This document shows, in pieces, positions 54,081-62,520 of a stretch of 64,000 nt of DNA (position 1 is the first letter of the stretch; each line of letters opens with the position of its first letter). Source of the DNA: a virus; IMG/VR virus record IMGVR_UViG_3300031951_000001, positions 186,001 to 250,000 of that record; one strand, 5' to 3'. The position numbers were made by a program, and so were the translations under genes. Under the pieces are notes generated by a model, which saw nothing but the letters and a program-made list of their open reading frames with translations, searched no databases and was not told the origin of the DNA.

Positions 54081-55080
54081 GAAAAAAGAAATGGGTTTGG
54101 ACTCAATCAAGTCTAAATTCTCGACTTCGGCCAAATATAAACCACAACGGTATTTTGACTTGGGTCCTGAATTTTTGGATGCGGTTGGAATTCCTGGCCC
54201 TGCTATGGGACATATCAATATGTTCCTTGGACACTCTGATACGGGTAAGACAACTGCTCTTGTAAAGGCGGCAGTTGATGCTCAAAAGAAAGGAATTCTT
54301 CCTGTGTTTATTATTACAGAACAGAAGTGGTCATTCGAACACGCTCGAATCATGGGATTTCAGTGTGAAGAAGTTGTTGATGAATCTACAGGTGAAATCG
54401 ATTGGGACGGATTCTATTTGTTCAATAATAACTTTGACTATATTGAACAGATTACCGAATACATCAATTCACTTTTGGACGCACAAGAAAAAGGTGAACT
54501 TGATTACAGTCTTCTTTTCCTTTGGGATTCTGTAGGTTCTGTACCTTGTAAGATGACCTTTGAAGGTAAAGGTGGAAAGCAACATAACGCCTCTGTCTTG
54601 GCCGATAAGATTGGTATGGGTATCAATCAACGTATTTCAGGTAGTCGTAAAGCTGACTCAAAGTTTGAAAATACTTTGGTTATTGTTAATCAACCTTGGG
54701 TTGAATTACCCGACAATCCATTTGGTCAACCAAAAATTAAGGCAAAAGGTGGTGAAGCGATTTGGTTAAACTCATCTTTGGTATTCTTGTTTGGAAATCA
54801 AAAAGGTGCTGGTACAACAAAGATTACCGCCACAAAAGATAAAAGAACTGTTAAATTTGCCGTTCGTACCAAGATATCCGTACTCAAGAATCACATCAAT
54901 GGTTTGGGGTATGAGGATGGTAAAATTATAGTAACACCTCATGGTTTTATGGCGGGTAAAGAACCGGCGGAAGAAAAAGCGTCGATTGAAAGTTACAAAA
55001 AAGACCATGCGGAATATTGGAAAGATATTTTGGGTGTGGCGGATTTGGATTTTGATTTGAAAGAAGAAGTAGAACCTTAA
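54070..55080 (+). CDS. uvsX: Recombinase UvsX (RecA family)
   Basis: The 336-aa protein has Walker A GHSDTGKTT at 54-62 and a Walker B-like LLFLWDSVGSVP near 142-154, with the RecA core through residue 300. Known: UvsX forms filaments on single-stranded DNA with gp32 and UvsY and drives recombination-dependent replication. It is coupled by overlap with the preceding coiled-coil gene and lies close to gp32 and the 5' nuclease. The T4 UvsX is 391 aa, so this one is shorter. No uvsY gene is recognised in the window. Confidence 0.9.
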   Translation: MAIKKKEMGLDSIKSKFSTSAKYKPQRYFDLGPEFLDAVGIPGPAMGHINMFLGHSDTGKTTALVKAAVDAQKKGILPVFIITEQKWSFEHARIMGFQCEEVVDESTGEIDWDGFYLFNNNFDYIEQITEYINSLLDAQEKGELDYSLLFLWDSVGSVPCKMTFEGKGGKQHNASVLADKIGMGINQRISGSRKADSKFENTLVIVNQPWVELPDNPFGQPKIKAKGGEAIWLNSSLVFLFGNQKGAGTTKITATKDKRTVKFAVRTKISVLKNHINGLGYEDGKIIVTPHGFMAGKEPAEEKASIESYKKDHAEYWKDILGVADLDFDLKEEVEP

Positions 55081-55091
55081 TAAACTACAAG

Positions 55092-56096
55092 TTGACCAAA
55101 ACATTATTAATTGACGGAAACAATCTATTAAAGATAGGATTTCATGGTGTGAAAGATTTCTTTCACGAAAACAGACACGTCGGGGGTATTTGGCATTTTC
55201 TGAATACCACCCGACGTTTTATTGAGGAAGAAAACTTCGATAAGGTTGTTGTGTTTTGGGATGGGGAAGGGAGCTCATTGGCTCGTAAAATCATTTACCC
55301 CCAATACAAGGAGAACAGAAAACCTGGTCAGGACTTTAAAGAAGATTCATTTTACGAACAAAAACATAGGGTAAAACAATATCTCGAGGAGATGTTTGTT
55401 CGTCAGGTTGATATTAATAACAATGAGGCGGATGACCTTATCGCCTATTACTGTCAAATCGCAAACGATGAAGTTATAACCATTTTCTCGGGTGACAGGG
55501 ACCTCACACAGTTAATATCTGATAACGTTTCCCTATACTCACCTAATAAGAGATTGACATATAAAAAGGGTGACTATATTAAGTTACAAGATGCGGAAAT
55601 TCCGCACTATAATGTAAAAACATATAAAATAATATCTGGTGACAAATCAGATAATATTGATGGTATCTATTATTTGGGGGAGAAAACTTTATTGAAATTA
55701 TTTCCTGAAATTCTTGACCGTGAGGTTACTTATAACGATATTTTAACAAGGGCCGAGGTTTTATTGACCGAGGACAAAGACAACAAAGCGTTACAAAACT
55801 TACTTTCAGGTAAAACAAAAACAGGTATCTATGGAAATGAATTTTTTGAGATTAACAACAAAATCGTTGATTTATCTAATCCGTTAATCACAGAAGAAGG
55901 TAAGGAATTAGTCGAACTTTATTATCGTGAAACTTTAGACCCCGAAGGAAGGGGACACAGAAACCTCATTAGAATGATGATGGAAGATGGGTTCTTTAAA
56001 TTCCTCCCAAAACATGACGAAGCATGGGTTAATTTCGTTAAACCGTTTATGAAACTAACAAGAAAAGAAAAAAAGCAATTTAAAACAAAAAAGTAA
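55092..56096 (+). CDS. rnh: 5'-3' exonuclease / flap nuclease, T4 RNase H-like
   Basis: The 334-aa protein starts with TTG at 55092, 11 nt after uvsX, since MTKTLLIDGNNLL is the usual N-terminus and no ATG lies nearby. Metal-binding residues appear in LIDGNN, VVFWDGEG, NNEADDLI (about 114-121) and SGDRDLTQL (about 137-145). The helix-three-turn-helix region SGDKSDNIDGI is near 186-196. Known role: removes RNA primers and flaps from lagging-strand fragments. T4 RNase H is 305 aa. The TTG start may lower expression relative to uvsX. Confidence 0.85.
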   Translation: MTKTLLIDGNNLLKIGFHGVKDFFHENRHVGGIWHFLNTTRRFIEEENFDKVVVFWDGEGSSLARKIIYPQYKENRKPGQDFKEDSFYEQKHRVKQYLEEMFVRQVDINNNEADDLIAYYCQIANDEVITIFSGDRDLTQLISDNVSLYSPNKRLTYKKGDYIKLQDAEIPHYNVKTYKIISGDKSDNIDGIYYLGEKTLLKLFPEILDREVTYNDILTRAEVLLTEDKDNKALQNLLSGKTKTGIYGNEFFEINNKIVDLSNPLITEEGKELVELYYRETLDPEGRGHRNLIRMMMEDGFFKFLPKHDEAWVNFVKPFMKLTRKEKKQFKTKK

Positions 56097-56100
56097 TTTT

Positions 56101-56553
56101 ATGAAAGAACAAGATTCAACCAAATTGGAATTCTTGATGATGGTAAATGATAACATCATCGTTCAAAGATTTTTTAACGTAAGAGATTACAATCCCACGG
56201 CTAAATTTTCAGCCGAGTTAATTGAGTATCTCGCCGAATTCAAAGGAATGTTTATGCATCAATTGAAGATGAAAACAATTGATTATATGCTTGAACACTC
56301 TTATGAAATTCAGAGTAATCCGGCAGTGTTGGACACATCATATACTGATGGTCCCGAACACTTTAACATCTTTATTAAACAAGGTGACATGACAATTTGT
56401 CAGCATCAGATTGATGCCAAAGTTTTCCCACCTAAAATAAGATATACCGTGGATATCCGCCCACACATAAAAACTCTACTTTCAACTTTAACTGACATCT
56501 TTTCGTCAAAAAAATTATCTTACGAGTACGCCGGAATTACTTTGAAACACTAA
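56101..56553 (+). CDS. 150-aa protein of unknown function in the replication operon
   Basis: The product has MKEQDSTKLEFLMMVNDNII, then RDYNPTAKFSAELIEYLAEF and a C-terminal half of beta-strand character. It lies 4 nt after the RNase H-like gene and 29 nt before the helicase gene. I do not recognise the family. Lack of Cys, membrane segment or enzyme motif gives no further clue. Given the neighbours, a helicase or primosome accessory is possible (T4 gp59 and gp61 are not otherwise seen), but this is a guess from context only. Confidence 0.65.
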   Translation: MKEQDSTKLEFLMMVNDNIIVQRFFNVRDYNPTAKFSAELIEYLAEFKGMFMHQLKMKTIDYMLEHSYEIQSNPAVLDTSYTDGPEHFNIFIKQGDMTICQHQIDAKVFPPKIRYTVDIRPHIKTLLSTLTDIFSSKKLSYEYAGITLKH

Positions 56554-56561
56554 TATTTATC
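56554..56561 (+). promoter_or_regulatory. TATTTATC motif before the helicase gene
   Basis: This variant ends 21 nt before ATG 56583, directly after the stop of the 150-aa gene. It shows that the motif is not confined to virion genes. Confidence 0.4.
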
Positions 56562-56582
56562 TAACACAACAATATATTTCTC

Positions 56583-57965
56583 ATGGCGTCAAACAAAAAT
56601 TTCGATTATTTAGGGTCTTCTTTTCAGGTTCAATTATTAAATCAAATTATCGTAGATAAGGATTTTGGAAGGTCCATCATTGACGTTATAGAACAACAGT
56701 ATTTCGAAAACAAGTACTTCAAAATCATAATTCAAATGATTAGGGAGTATCACTCAAAGTACGAACACGTACCTACTTTCGATACGTTAGAACAAATAAC
56801 AAAGGCGGAGTTACAACAAGAGTTGGCATCTAAAATTGTTTTGGATACCATAACCAAGATTAAGGAAGTGCAAATCGAAGGTTCACAGTTTGTTCAAGAA
56901 AAGGCTCTCAAATTCTGTAAACAACAAGAATTACAAAAGGCGATTACGAAAGCTCAAAAAGTAATTGATGGTGGTGAATTTGAGAGTTATGACAAACTTG
57001 AAGAGTTGGTCAGAGAAGCGTTACAAGTTGGTGAAAGAGAAGATGGTATGGCTGATGTGTTCTCTAATCTCGATGATGTGTTAAATGAGGATTATCGTCA
57101 CCCTATCCCTATGGGAATACCGGGTATCGACAGATTGTTGAAAGGAGGTTTGGCCAAAGGAGAATTGGGAGTTATATTAGCACCCACGGGAGTTGGTAAA
57201 TCAACTTTCTTAACCAAAATAGCAAACCATTCATTTAACTTGGGATATAACGTACTTCAAATATTTTTCGAGGATAACCCAAAAATTATCCAACGTAAGC
57301 ATATTACTTTATGGACAAAGGTCCATCCTGATGAGTTGTCAAATAAGAAAGACGAGGTGATGGATAAGGTTCGTGAAGTACAAAGTAAAATGGAAAATAA
57401 ACTTATACTTAAAAAGTTACCTTCAGATACTTTGACAATGCTTCAAATCAAAAATCAACTTCGTAAGATGATTGCAGATGGTTTAAAGTTGGATATGGTA
57501 GTTTTGGATTATATCGATTGTATTGTACCAGATAAGAATTTGGGTGATGAATGGAAGAGTGAAGGTTCAGTTATGAGAGGATTTGAGGCGATGTGTCACG
57601 AATTAAATCTTGTGGGATGGACCGCTACTCAAGGTAATAGAAGTTCTATCTCCTCTGAAGTTGTAACCACGGACCAAATGGGAGGTTCTATCAAGAAGGC
57701 ACAGGTTGGTCACGTTATTATATCGGTGGCGAAAACCTTACAACAAAAGGAGATGAAACTTGCAACTATTGCCATTACTAAATCAAGAATTGGTGACGAT
57801 GGTATTGTGTTCGAAAACTGTAAGTTCGATAATGGTATGTTAGAGATTGACACTGAAAGTTCAGTAACATTCTTGGGACTTGAAGAACAGAAAGAAGAAA
57901 ACAACAGGCAGCGAATTAAAGATTTGCTTGAAAAAAGAAAACAAAGAGAACAACAAAATAATTAA
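56583..57965 (+). CDS. 41: Replicative DNA helicase, DnaB/gp41-like
   Basis: The 460-aa protein has an N-terminal helical domain (about 1-165) and an SF4 RecA-like core. Walker [10 protein letters not shown] is near 200-208, Walker [10 protein letters not shown] near 305-313, and the Gln/Arg motif region ([10 protein letters not shown]) near 346-355. Known: a hexamer unwinds the fork on the lagging strand. T4 gp41 is 475 aa. It is followed after 5 nt by nrdB, so helicase and dNTP supply are in one unit. No primase gene is visible in this window. Confidence 0.93.
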   Translation: MASNKNFDYLGSSFQVQLLNQIIVDKDFGRSIIDVIEQQYFENKYFKIIIQMIREYHSKYEHVPTFDTLEQITKAELQQELASKIVLDTITKIKEVQIEGSQFVQEKALKFCKQQELQKAITKAQKVIDGGEFESYDKLEELVREALQVGEREDGMADVFSNLDDVLNEDYRHPIPMGIPGIDRLLKGGLAKGELGVILAPTGVGKSTFLTKIANHSFNLGYNVLQIFFEDNPKIIQRKHITLWTKVHPDELSNKKDEVMDKVREVQSKMENKLILKKLPSDTLTMLQIKNQLRKMIADGLKLDMVVLDYIDCIVPDKNLGDEWKSEGSVMRGFEAMCHELNLVGWTATQGNRSSISSEVVTTDQMGGSIKKAQVGHVIISVAKTLQQKEMKLATIAITKSRIGDDGIVFENCKFDNGMLEIDTESSVTFLGLEEQKEENNRQRIKDLLEKRKQREQQNN

Positions 57966-57970
57966 TTAAT

Positions 57971-58918
57971 ATGGAGAAGATTTTAGTAGAAAACCCAAAT
58001 AGGTTTGTAATATTTCCTATCGAGCATAACGATATTTGGGAGTTTTATAAAATGCACCAAGCCGCATTTTGGACGGCTGAAGAGGTAGATTTGTCAGGTG
58101 ACATCAGAGACTGGCAAAATCTATCCGAAAATGAACAATACTTCGTTAAGAATGTTTTATCATTCTTTGCGGCATCTGACGGTATTGTTAATGAAAACTT
58201 AGCGGAGAACTTCTATCGTGAAGTTCAGTATCCCGAAGCAAAATTTTTCTACGGGATTCAATTAGCTATGGAAAATATCCACAGTTTGATGTATTCACTT
58301 TTGATTGACACCTATGTTTCAAATCCAAAAGAGAAAGACGAGTGTTTTCATGCTATTGACAGATTACCTGCGGTACAAAAGAAAGCAAAATGGGCTTTGG
58401 AATGGATTACAAATGCATCCTTTCAGGAAAGGTTAGTTGCCTTTGCGGCGGTTGAAGGTATATTCTTTTCGGGGTCGTTTTGCTCAATATTTTGGTTGAA
58501 ATCAAGAGGACTGATGCAGGGTTTGTGTAACGCAAACTCACTTATCTTTAAAGATGAAAATCTACATTGTGACTTCGCAATTCATTTGTTAAACAATCAC
58601 GTAGAAAACAAACCAAGTGAAAAAAGAATTAAAGAAATTCTATTGTCAGCTTTGGAGATTGAAAAAGAATTTATTACAGAATCATTACCAGTTTCACTTA
58701 TTGGTATGAATTCAAATCTAATGAAGCAATACCTTGAATTTGTAGTTGATGGACTACTCGTTAAGTTTGGTTGTAAGAAACATTTTAATGTTGAACAACC
58801 ATTTAAATTTATGGAGCAGATTGCAGTAGAAACAAAGGGTAATTTCTTTGAATCTAGAACTGTTGAATATCAAAAAGCAAAGTTGAATGAAACTTTGTCC
58901 TTTACCGACGACTTTTAA
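57971..58918 (+). CDS. nrdB: Ribonucleotide reductase small subunit NrdB, class Ia
   Basis: The 315-aa protein has the di-iron ligands D70 (FFAASDGIV), E101 and H104 (MENIHSLMY), later AVEGIFF and KDENLHCDF supplying E and E/H, and the radical Tyr108 in the expected place. It makes the tyrosyl radical for reduction of ribonucleotides with NrdA. The gene is 5 nt behind the helicase and 19 nt ahead of nrdA. All ligand positions appear intact, so it is likely functional. It is shorter than E. coli NrdB (376 aa), as is usual for phage versions. Confidence 0.93.
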   Translation: MEKILVENPNRFVIFPIEHNDIWEFYKMHQAAFWTAEEVDLSGDIRDWQNLSENEQYFVKNVLSFFAASDGIVNENLAENFYREVQYPEAKFFYGIQLAMENIHSLMYSLLIDTYVSNPKEKDECFHAIDRLPAVQKKAKWALEWITNASFQERLVAFAAVEGIFFSGSFCSIFWLKSRGLMQGLCNANSLIFKDENLHCDFAIHLLNNHVENKPSEKRIKEILLSALEIEKEFITESLPVSLIGMNSNLMKQYLEFVVDGLLVKFGCKKHFNVEQPFKFMEQIAVETKGNFFESRTVEYQKAKLNETLSFTDDF

Positions 58919-58937
58919 TTTGTTATTTTTATAAACT

Positions 58938-61370
58938 ATGATGTCACTAAAAATTAAGAAACGTAGTGGAGACGATGCGTCGTTTAACCCACAGAAAATT
59001 TACAATAGAATTAAGCGAGCTGCTAAAGGTTTGAATGTTAATTCTGATGAGATTTTTATTAAGGTAATCACTTCAGTACCAACTGAAGGCGAGATTACCA
59101 CAAAAGAATTGGACAAATTGGTCTATGAAATAGCAGCTGCTTATACTGGTAGTCACCATGATTATTCTCGTCTTGCTTCATCGGTGGCAATTTCTGCTTA
59201 TCATAAAGAAACTAGCCCAAGTTTCTCAAATACAATGCATACATTACACGTTGATGGTATTATTAATGATAAGTTGATGGAAACCATTGAATTATACGGA
59301 CCAAGTAACATTGATGAGGTTATCAATCACGATAATGATTATAACTTTGACTACTTCGCTTGGAGGTCACTACAAGAAATGTATCTGTTAAAGTTACCAA
59401 GTGGTGAAACTGTTGAAAGACCACAACATATGTATATGCGTGTGGCTCTTTGGGTGACAAAGTCATTTGAACAGGCGGTGGAATATTACAAGTCCTTGTC
59501 AAGCCAACTTATATCACCGGCAACTCCTATTATGATTAACGCCGGTACAAAAGTACCACAACTTGCCTCTTGTGTTCTTCATTATAACGATTCTGACTCA
59601 AGAGAAGGTCTTTTGAATACAATGAGAGATATCTCAACTTATTCATCTGACGCCGCTGGTATCGGACTTTCAATGTCAAACATTCGTAGTAAGGAAAGTC
59701 GTATTTCATCATCAGGTGGATACGCAGGAGGACTTCTGAAGTATCTAAAGATTGTTAATGAATCACTTCGCTTCTTCAATCAACAAGGTCGTCGTCCTGG
59801 CTCCGCGGCAATTTATCTTGAGCCTTGGCATAAAGACATTTTTGACCTTTTAGATATTAAAAAGAATACCGGTGCTGAAGAATTGAGGGCTCGAGATTTA
59901 TTCACGGCTCTTTGGTTACCTGATAACTTCATGAAAGCTGTTAAAGAGAATGATGATTGGTATTTGTTCTGTCCTAATGACATCACAAAGTCAGGATTAA
60001 AGCCACTACAAGAATGTTTTGGAACAGAATATGATGAAAATTATAATAAGGCGGTTAATATGGGCCTTGGTAAAAAAGTTAAAGCCCAAGAAGTTTGGTC
60101 AAAAATTATTGAATCTCAAATTGAAACTGGAGTACCATATCTGTGTTCTAAAGATAACGCCAACAAAAAGACCAATCACCAAAACATTGGTGTTATTAAA
60201 CAATCAAACCTTTGTAATGAGATTTACCAATATACTGATGAAAATACAACAGCAATTTGTACATTGTCTTCAATGGTATTGAAGAACTTTGTTAAAGATG
60301 GAGAATTCAATCACCAACTTTTATATGAAGAAACTCGCAAAGTAGTAAGAGCTCTAAACAAAGTTGTTGATATTAATAGCTACTCAACAGAAAAAGGACG
60401 TAAGGGCGGTTTAGAACAGAGAGCAATTGCTATAGGTACTCAAGGACTTGCCGACGTATTCTATTTGATGGATTATATTTTTACGTCAGAAGAAGCTCGT
60501 AAGCTTAATAAAGAAATTTTTGAAACAATTTATTTTGCGTCGGTAACTGAAAGTTGCTCTCTCTGTAAGTCAGGAGAATACAAACCCTACAATTATTTCA
60601 ACGACTCACCAATGTCAAAAGGAGTATTTCAATTCGATATGTGGGGATTAACTGAGTCTGAACTTTCAGGAAGGTGGAACTGGAATTCATTAAAAGAAGA
60701 AGTTAAAGATTATGGAGTTTGTAACTCTCTATTCACGGCTCAAATGCCTGTGGCGTCATCGGCAAAAATTACAGGGTCGTATGAAATGACAGAACCGGCT
60801 CACTCGGCTATTTTTAACAGACGAGTTGTTGGGGGAGAAATCATGATTGTTAATAAGTATTTGATTAACGACTTTGAAAAGTTGGGTATTTGGTGTGAAG
60901 ACCTAAAGAATGAGATAATTTTAAACGAAGGGTCCATTCAAGGTATTAACTTCAATAATTACCTTGACCCCGAAGACAGACAATACAACAAAAAAGTTAA
61001 AAGAATTGAACACTTAATCCCAAAGTATAAAACAATTTGGGAAATATCTCAAAAAGAATTGATTGAGATGGCATCAGACAGAGGACCATTTATTGACCAA
61101 TCACAGTCAATGAATATCTACATGGGAAATCCATCTTTGTCAAAGATTTCATCATCACATTTTTATAGTTGGGAAAGGGGATTGAAAACACTTTGTTACT
61201 ATGTTAGAACAAAGGCGATTTCAACAGGGGCTAAACACTTGGCAGTTGATATATCAAAAACAACAAAACCAAATGTAACACCTGAACCACCAAAGGTTGA
61301 TTATAGTAGTATGAATTTACCACCAAAACCAGCGAACTCCGATTTCGAATGTTTCGGATGTTCATCATAG
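58938..61370 (+). CDS. nrdA: Ribonucleotide reductase large subunit NrdA, class Ia
   Basis: The 810-aa protein starts with an ATP cone (KIKKRSGDDASFNPQKIYNR) for allosteric control. The active site shows QLASCVLHYN (substrate Cys), NLCNEI (Asn, thiyl Cys, Glu), AICTLSS (second redox Cys) and TLCYYVRT with the Tyr pair of the radical path. The C-terminus ECFGCSS is the CxxC pair that accepts electrons from thioredoxin or glutaredoxin. ATG 58938 or 58941 may be used; the former is given. TATTTTTATA, an imperfect motif, lies before it. A strong terminator closes the operon. It makes dNDPs from host NDPs for phage DNA synthesis. Confidence 0.95.
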   Translation: MMSLKIKKRSGDDASFNPQKIYNRIKRAAKGLNVNSDEIFIKVITSVPTEGEITTKELDKLVYEIAAAYTGSHHDYSRLASSVAISAYHKETSPSFSNTMHTLHVDGIINDKLMETIELYGPSNIDEVINHDNDYNFDYFAWRSLQEMYLLKLPSGETVERPQHMYMRVALWVTKSFEQAVEYYKSLSSQLISPATPIMINAGTKVPQLASCVLHYNDSDSREGLLNTMRDISTYSSDAAGIGLSMSNIRSKESRISSSGGYAGGLLKYLKIVNESLRFFNQQGRRPGSAAIYLEPWHKDIFDLLDIKKNTGAEELRARDLFTALWLPDNFMKAVKENDDWYLFCPNDITKSGLKPLQECFGTEYDENYNKAVNMGLGKKVKAQEVWSKIIESQIETGVPYLCSKDNANKKTNHQNIGVIKQSNLCNEIYQYTDENTTAICTLSSMVLKNFVKDGEFNHQLLYEETRKVVRALNKVVDINSYSTEKGRKGGLEQRAIAIGTQGLADVFYLMDYIFTSEEARKLNKEIFETIYFASVTESCSLCKSGEYKPYNYFNDSPMSKGVFQFDMWGLTESELSGRWNWNSLKEEVKDYGVCNSLFTAQMPVASSAKITGSYEMTEPAHSAIFNRRVVGGEIMIVNKYLINDFEKLGIWCEDLKNEIILNEGSIQGINFNNYLDPEDRQYNKKVKRIEHLIPKYKTIWEISQKELIEMASDRGPFIDQSQSMNIYMGNPSLSKISSSHFYSWERGLKTLCYYVRTKAISTGAKHLAVDISKTTKPNVTPEPPKVDYSSMNLPPKPANSDFECFGCSS

Positions 61371-61373
61371 TAC

Positions 61374-61399
61374 AAAATCCCGAGAAATCGGGATTTTTT
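61374..61399 (+). terminator. Intrinsic terminator after nrdA
   Basis: AAATCCCGA (61375-61383) pairs perfectly with TCGGGATTT (61388-61396) around a GAAA tetraloop, continuing into a T-tract to 61399. Confidence 0.93.
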
Positions 61400-61407
61400 A
61401 TTTTAGA

Positions 61408-61415
61408 TATTTATA
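61408..61415 (+). promoter_or_regulatory. TATTTATA motif before the 207-aa gene, short spacing
   Basis: The motif ends 3 nt before ATG 61419 and directly follows the nrdA terminator, a clean transcription-unit head. A promoter here implies a leaderless transcript. Confidence 0.45.
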
Positions 61416-61418
61416 GTT

Positions 61419-62042
61419 ATGGCAGTTTATAATGAGAACATAGAGTTGTTTAAATGTTTAGTGAGGGTTTCTCACTTTACTAAAAATCCTGAAGATGATA
61501 ATAAGTTTCATAAAGCCTATGCTTTCGCGATACAATCAATTGCCGGTAAAATTTTAACATTTCACGTAATGACCGATTATGGTATGATGAGGTCACGAGT
61601 ACCAATCTCTGAAATATTCTTAAAAGAACCCACCAATGACATACCTTTTCATTTTAAACAATTATGGGATTGTTTTTCAGAGAATGTAACGGTAACCACG
61701 TATGAATATTTATATGAAAAACGCTGTGAAGTTGTTTTAAGGGATGGGTCAAAAATTTGGGCAACTTATTTAATGACGGTTGATTGGTATAGAAATCCAT
61801 ATTCGGACGAACCTTCGGATTATAAGTGTGGGCACATACTTATTGCCGATGACGGTTACTTATTATGCCAACCAAATAATAGAATTTATTGGAGAGACTC
61901 AAATTGGGTAACAAATAAGTTTCCGATAGAACCAAAAAAAATAAAAGTTGATACCGAATTACCTTCTGTTGAAACTTTATCAGATAGGTGGGTTGCGGAA
62001 GATGGTGATAGTTACTACTATAATATAAAACAAACGGACTAG
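61419..62042 (+). CDS. 207-aa protein of unknown function
   Basis: The protein is mixed alpha/beta with many aromatic residues: ENIELFKCLVRVSHFTKNPE, then IAGKILTFHVMTDYGMMRSR and a C-terminal Tyr/Trp-rich half (ADDGYLLCQPNNRIYWRDSN). I recall similar open frames in other T4-like phages without a known role. No signal peptide or catalytic motif is visible. It sits between nrdA and baseplate wedge genes, with its own candidate promoter, and 12 nt before the gp25 gene, which also has a motif copy. A virion or host-takeover role is equally possible. Confidence 0.7.
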   Translation: MAVYNENIELFKCLVRVSHFTKNPEDDNKFHKAYAFAIQSIAGKILTFHVMTDYGMMRSRVPISEIFLKEPTNDIPFHFKQLWDCFSENVTVTTYEYLYEKRCEVVLRDGSKIWATYLMTVDWYRNPYSDEPSDYKCGHILIADDGYLLCQPNNRIYWRDSNWVTNKFPIEPKKIKVDTELPSVETLSDRWVAEDGDSYYYNIKQTD

Positions 62043-62050
62043 TATTTATA
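62043..62050 (+). promoter_or_regulatory. TATTTATA motif before gp25, short spacing
   Basis: The motif starts at the stop codon of the previous gene and ends 4 nt before ATG 62055. Confidence 0.45.
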
Positions 62051-62054
62051 TTAA

Positions 62055-62513
62055 ATGGCTTTAGGTAATACATACGGTATAAATTTTCCTTTTGCGGATT
62101 CGCAGACTGGTAAGTATCTGTTTTTAACTCAAACCGCAGATGAGGAAATTAGAACTGATTTAATTCACCTTCTTTTAACAAGAAAAGGTACTAGATATTT
62201 TTTACCTGATTTTGGAACAAGATTATATGAATTTATTTTTGAGCCATTAGATGGACCAACTTTTTCTGAAATAGAGGCGGAAATCCGTGAGTCGGTACAA
62301 GAATATTTACCTAATCTAACAATCACTCAAATTTCTGTTAAAGCGGCGTCTGAAGGTGAAGAAGGAAAGGGTGAATACGTAAATGATGATGGGCAGAAAG
62401 TTTATAGAGTACCGGGTATTGGTCAAATGGAGCATACCGCGGTTGTAAGAATTGACTACACAATTACAGATAGTGTTTTTAATAGTAGTGATTTTGTTAT
62501 AATTAATATTTAA
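62055..62513 (+). CDS. 25: Baseplate wedge protein gp25 (GPW/gp25 family)
   Basis: The 152-aa protein has the gp25 layout: EEIRTDLIHLLLTRKGTRYF (about 29-48), then PDFGTRLYEFIFEP (about 50-63) and a C-terminal strand RIDYTITDS. T4 gp25 is 132 aa; the extra residues form a small charged loop (EGEEGKGEYVNDDGQ). Known role: initiates sheath polymerisation at the baseplate, with gp6 and gp53. It is 7 nt before the gp6-like gene, as in many T4-like phages. Confidence 0.92.
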   Translation: MALGNTYGINFPFADSQTGKYLFLTQTADEEIRTDLIHLLLTRKGTRYFLPDFGTRLYEFIFEPLDGPTFSEIEAEIRESVQEYLPNLTITQISVKAASEGEEGKGEYVNDDGQKVYRVPGIGQMEHTAVVRIDYTITDSVFNSSDFVIINI

Positions 62514-62520
62514 TAGTACA

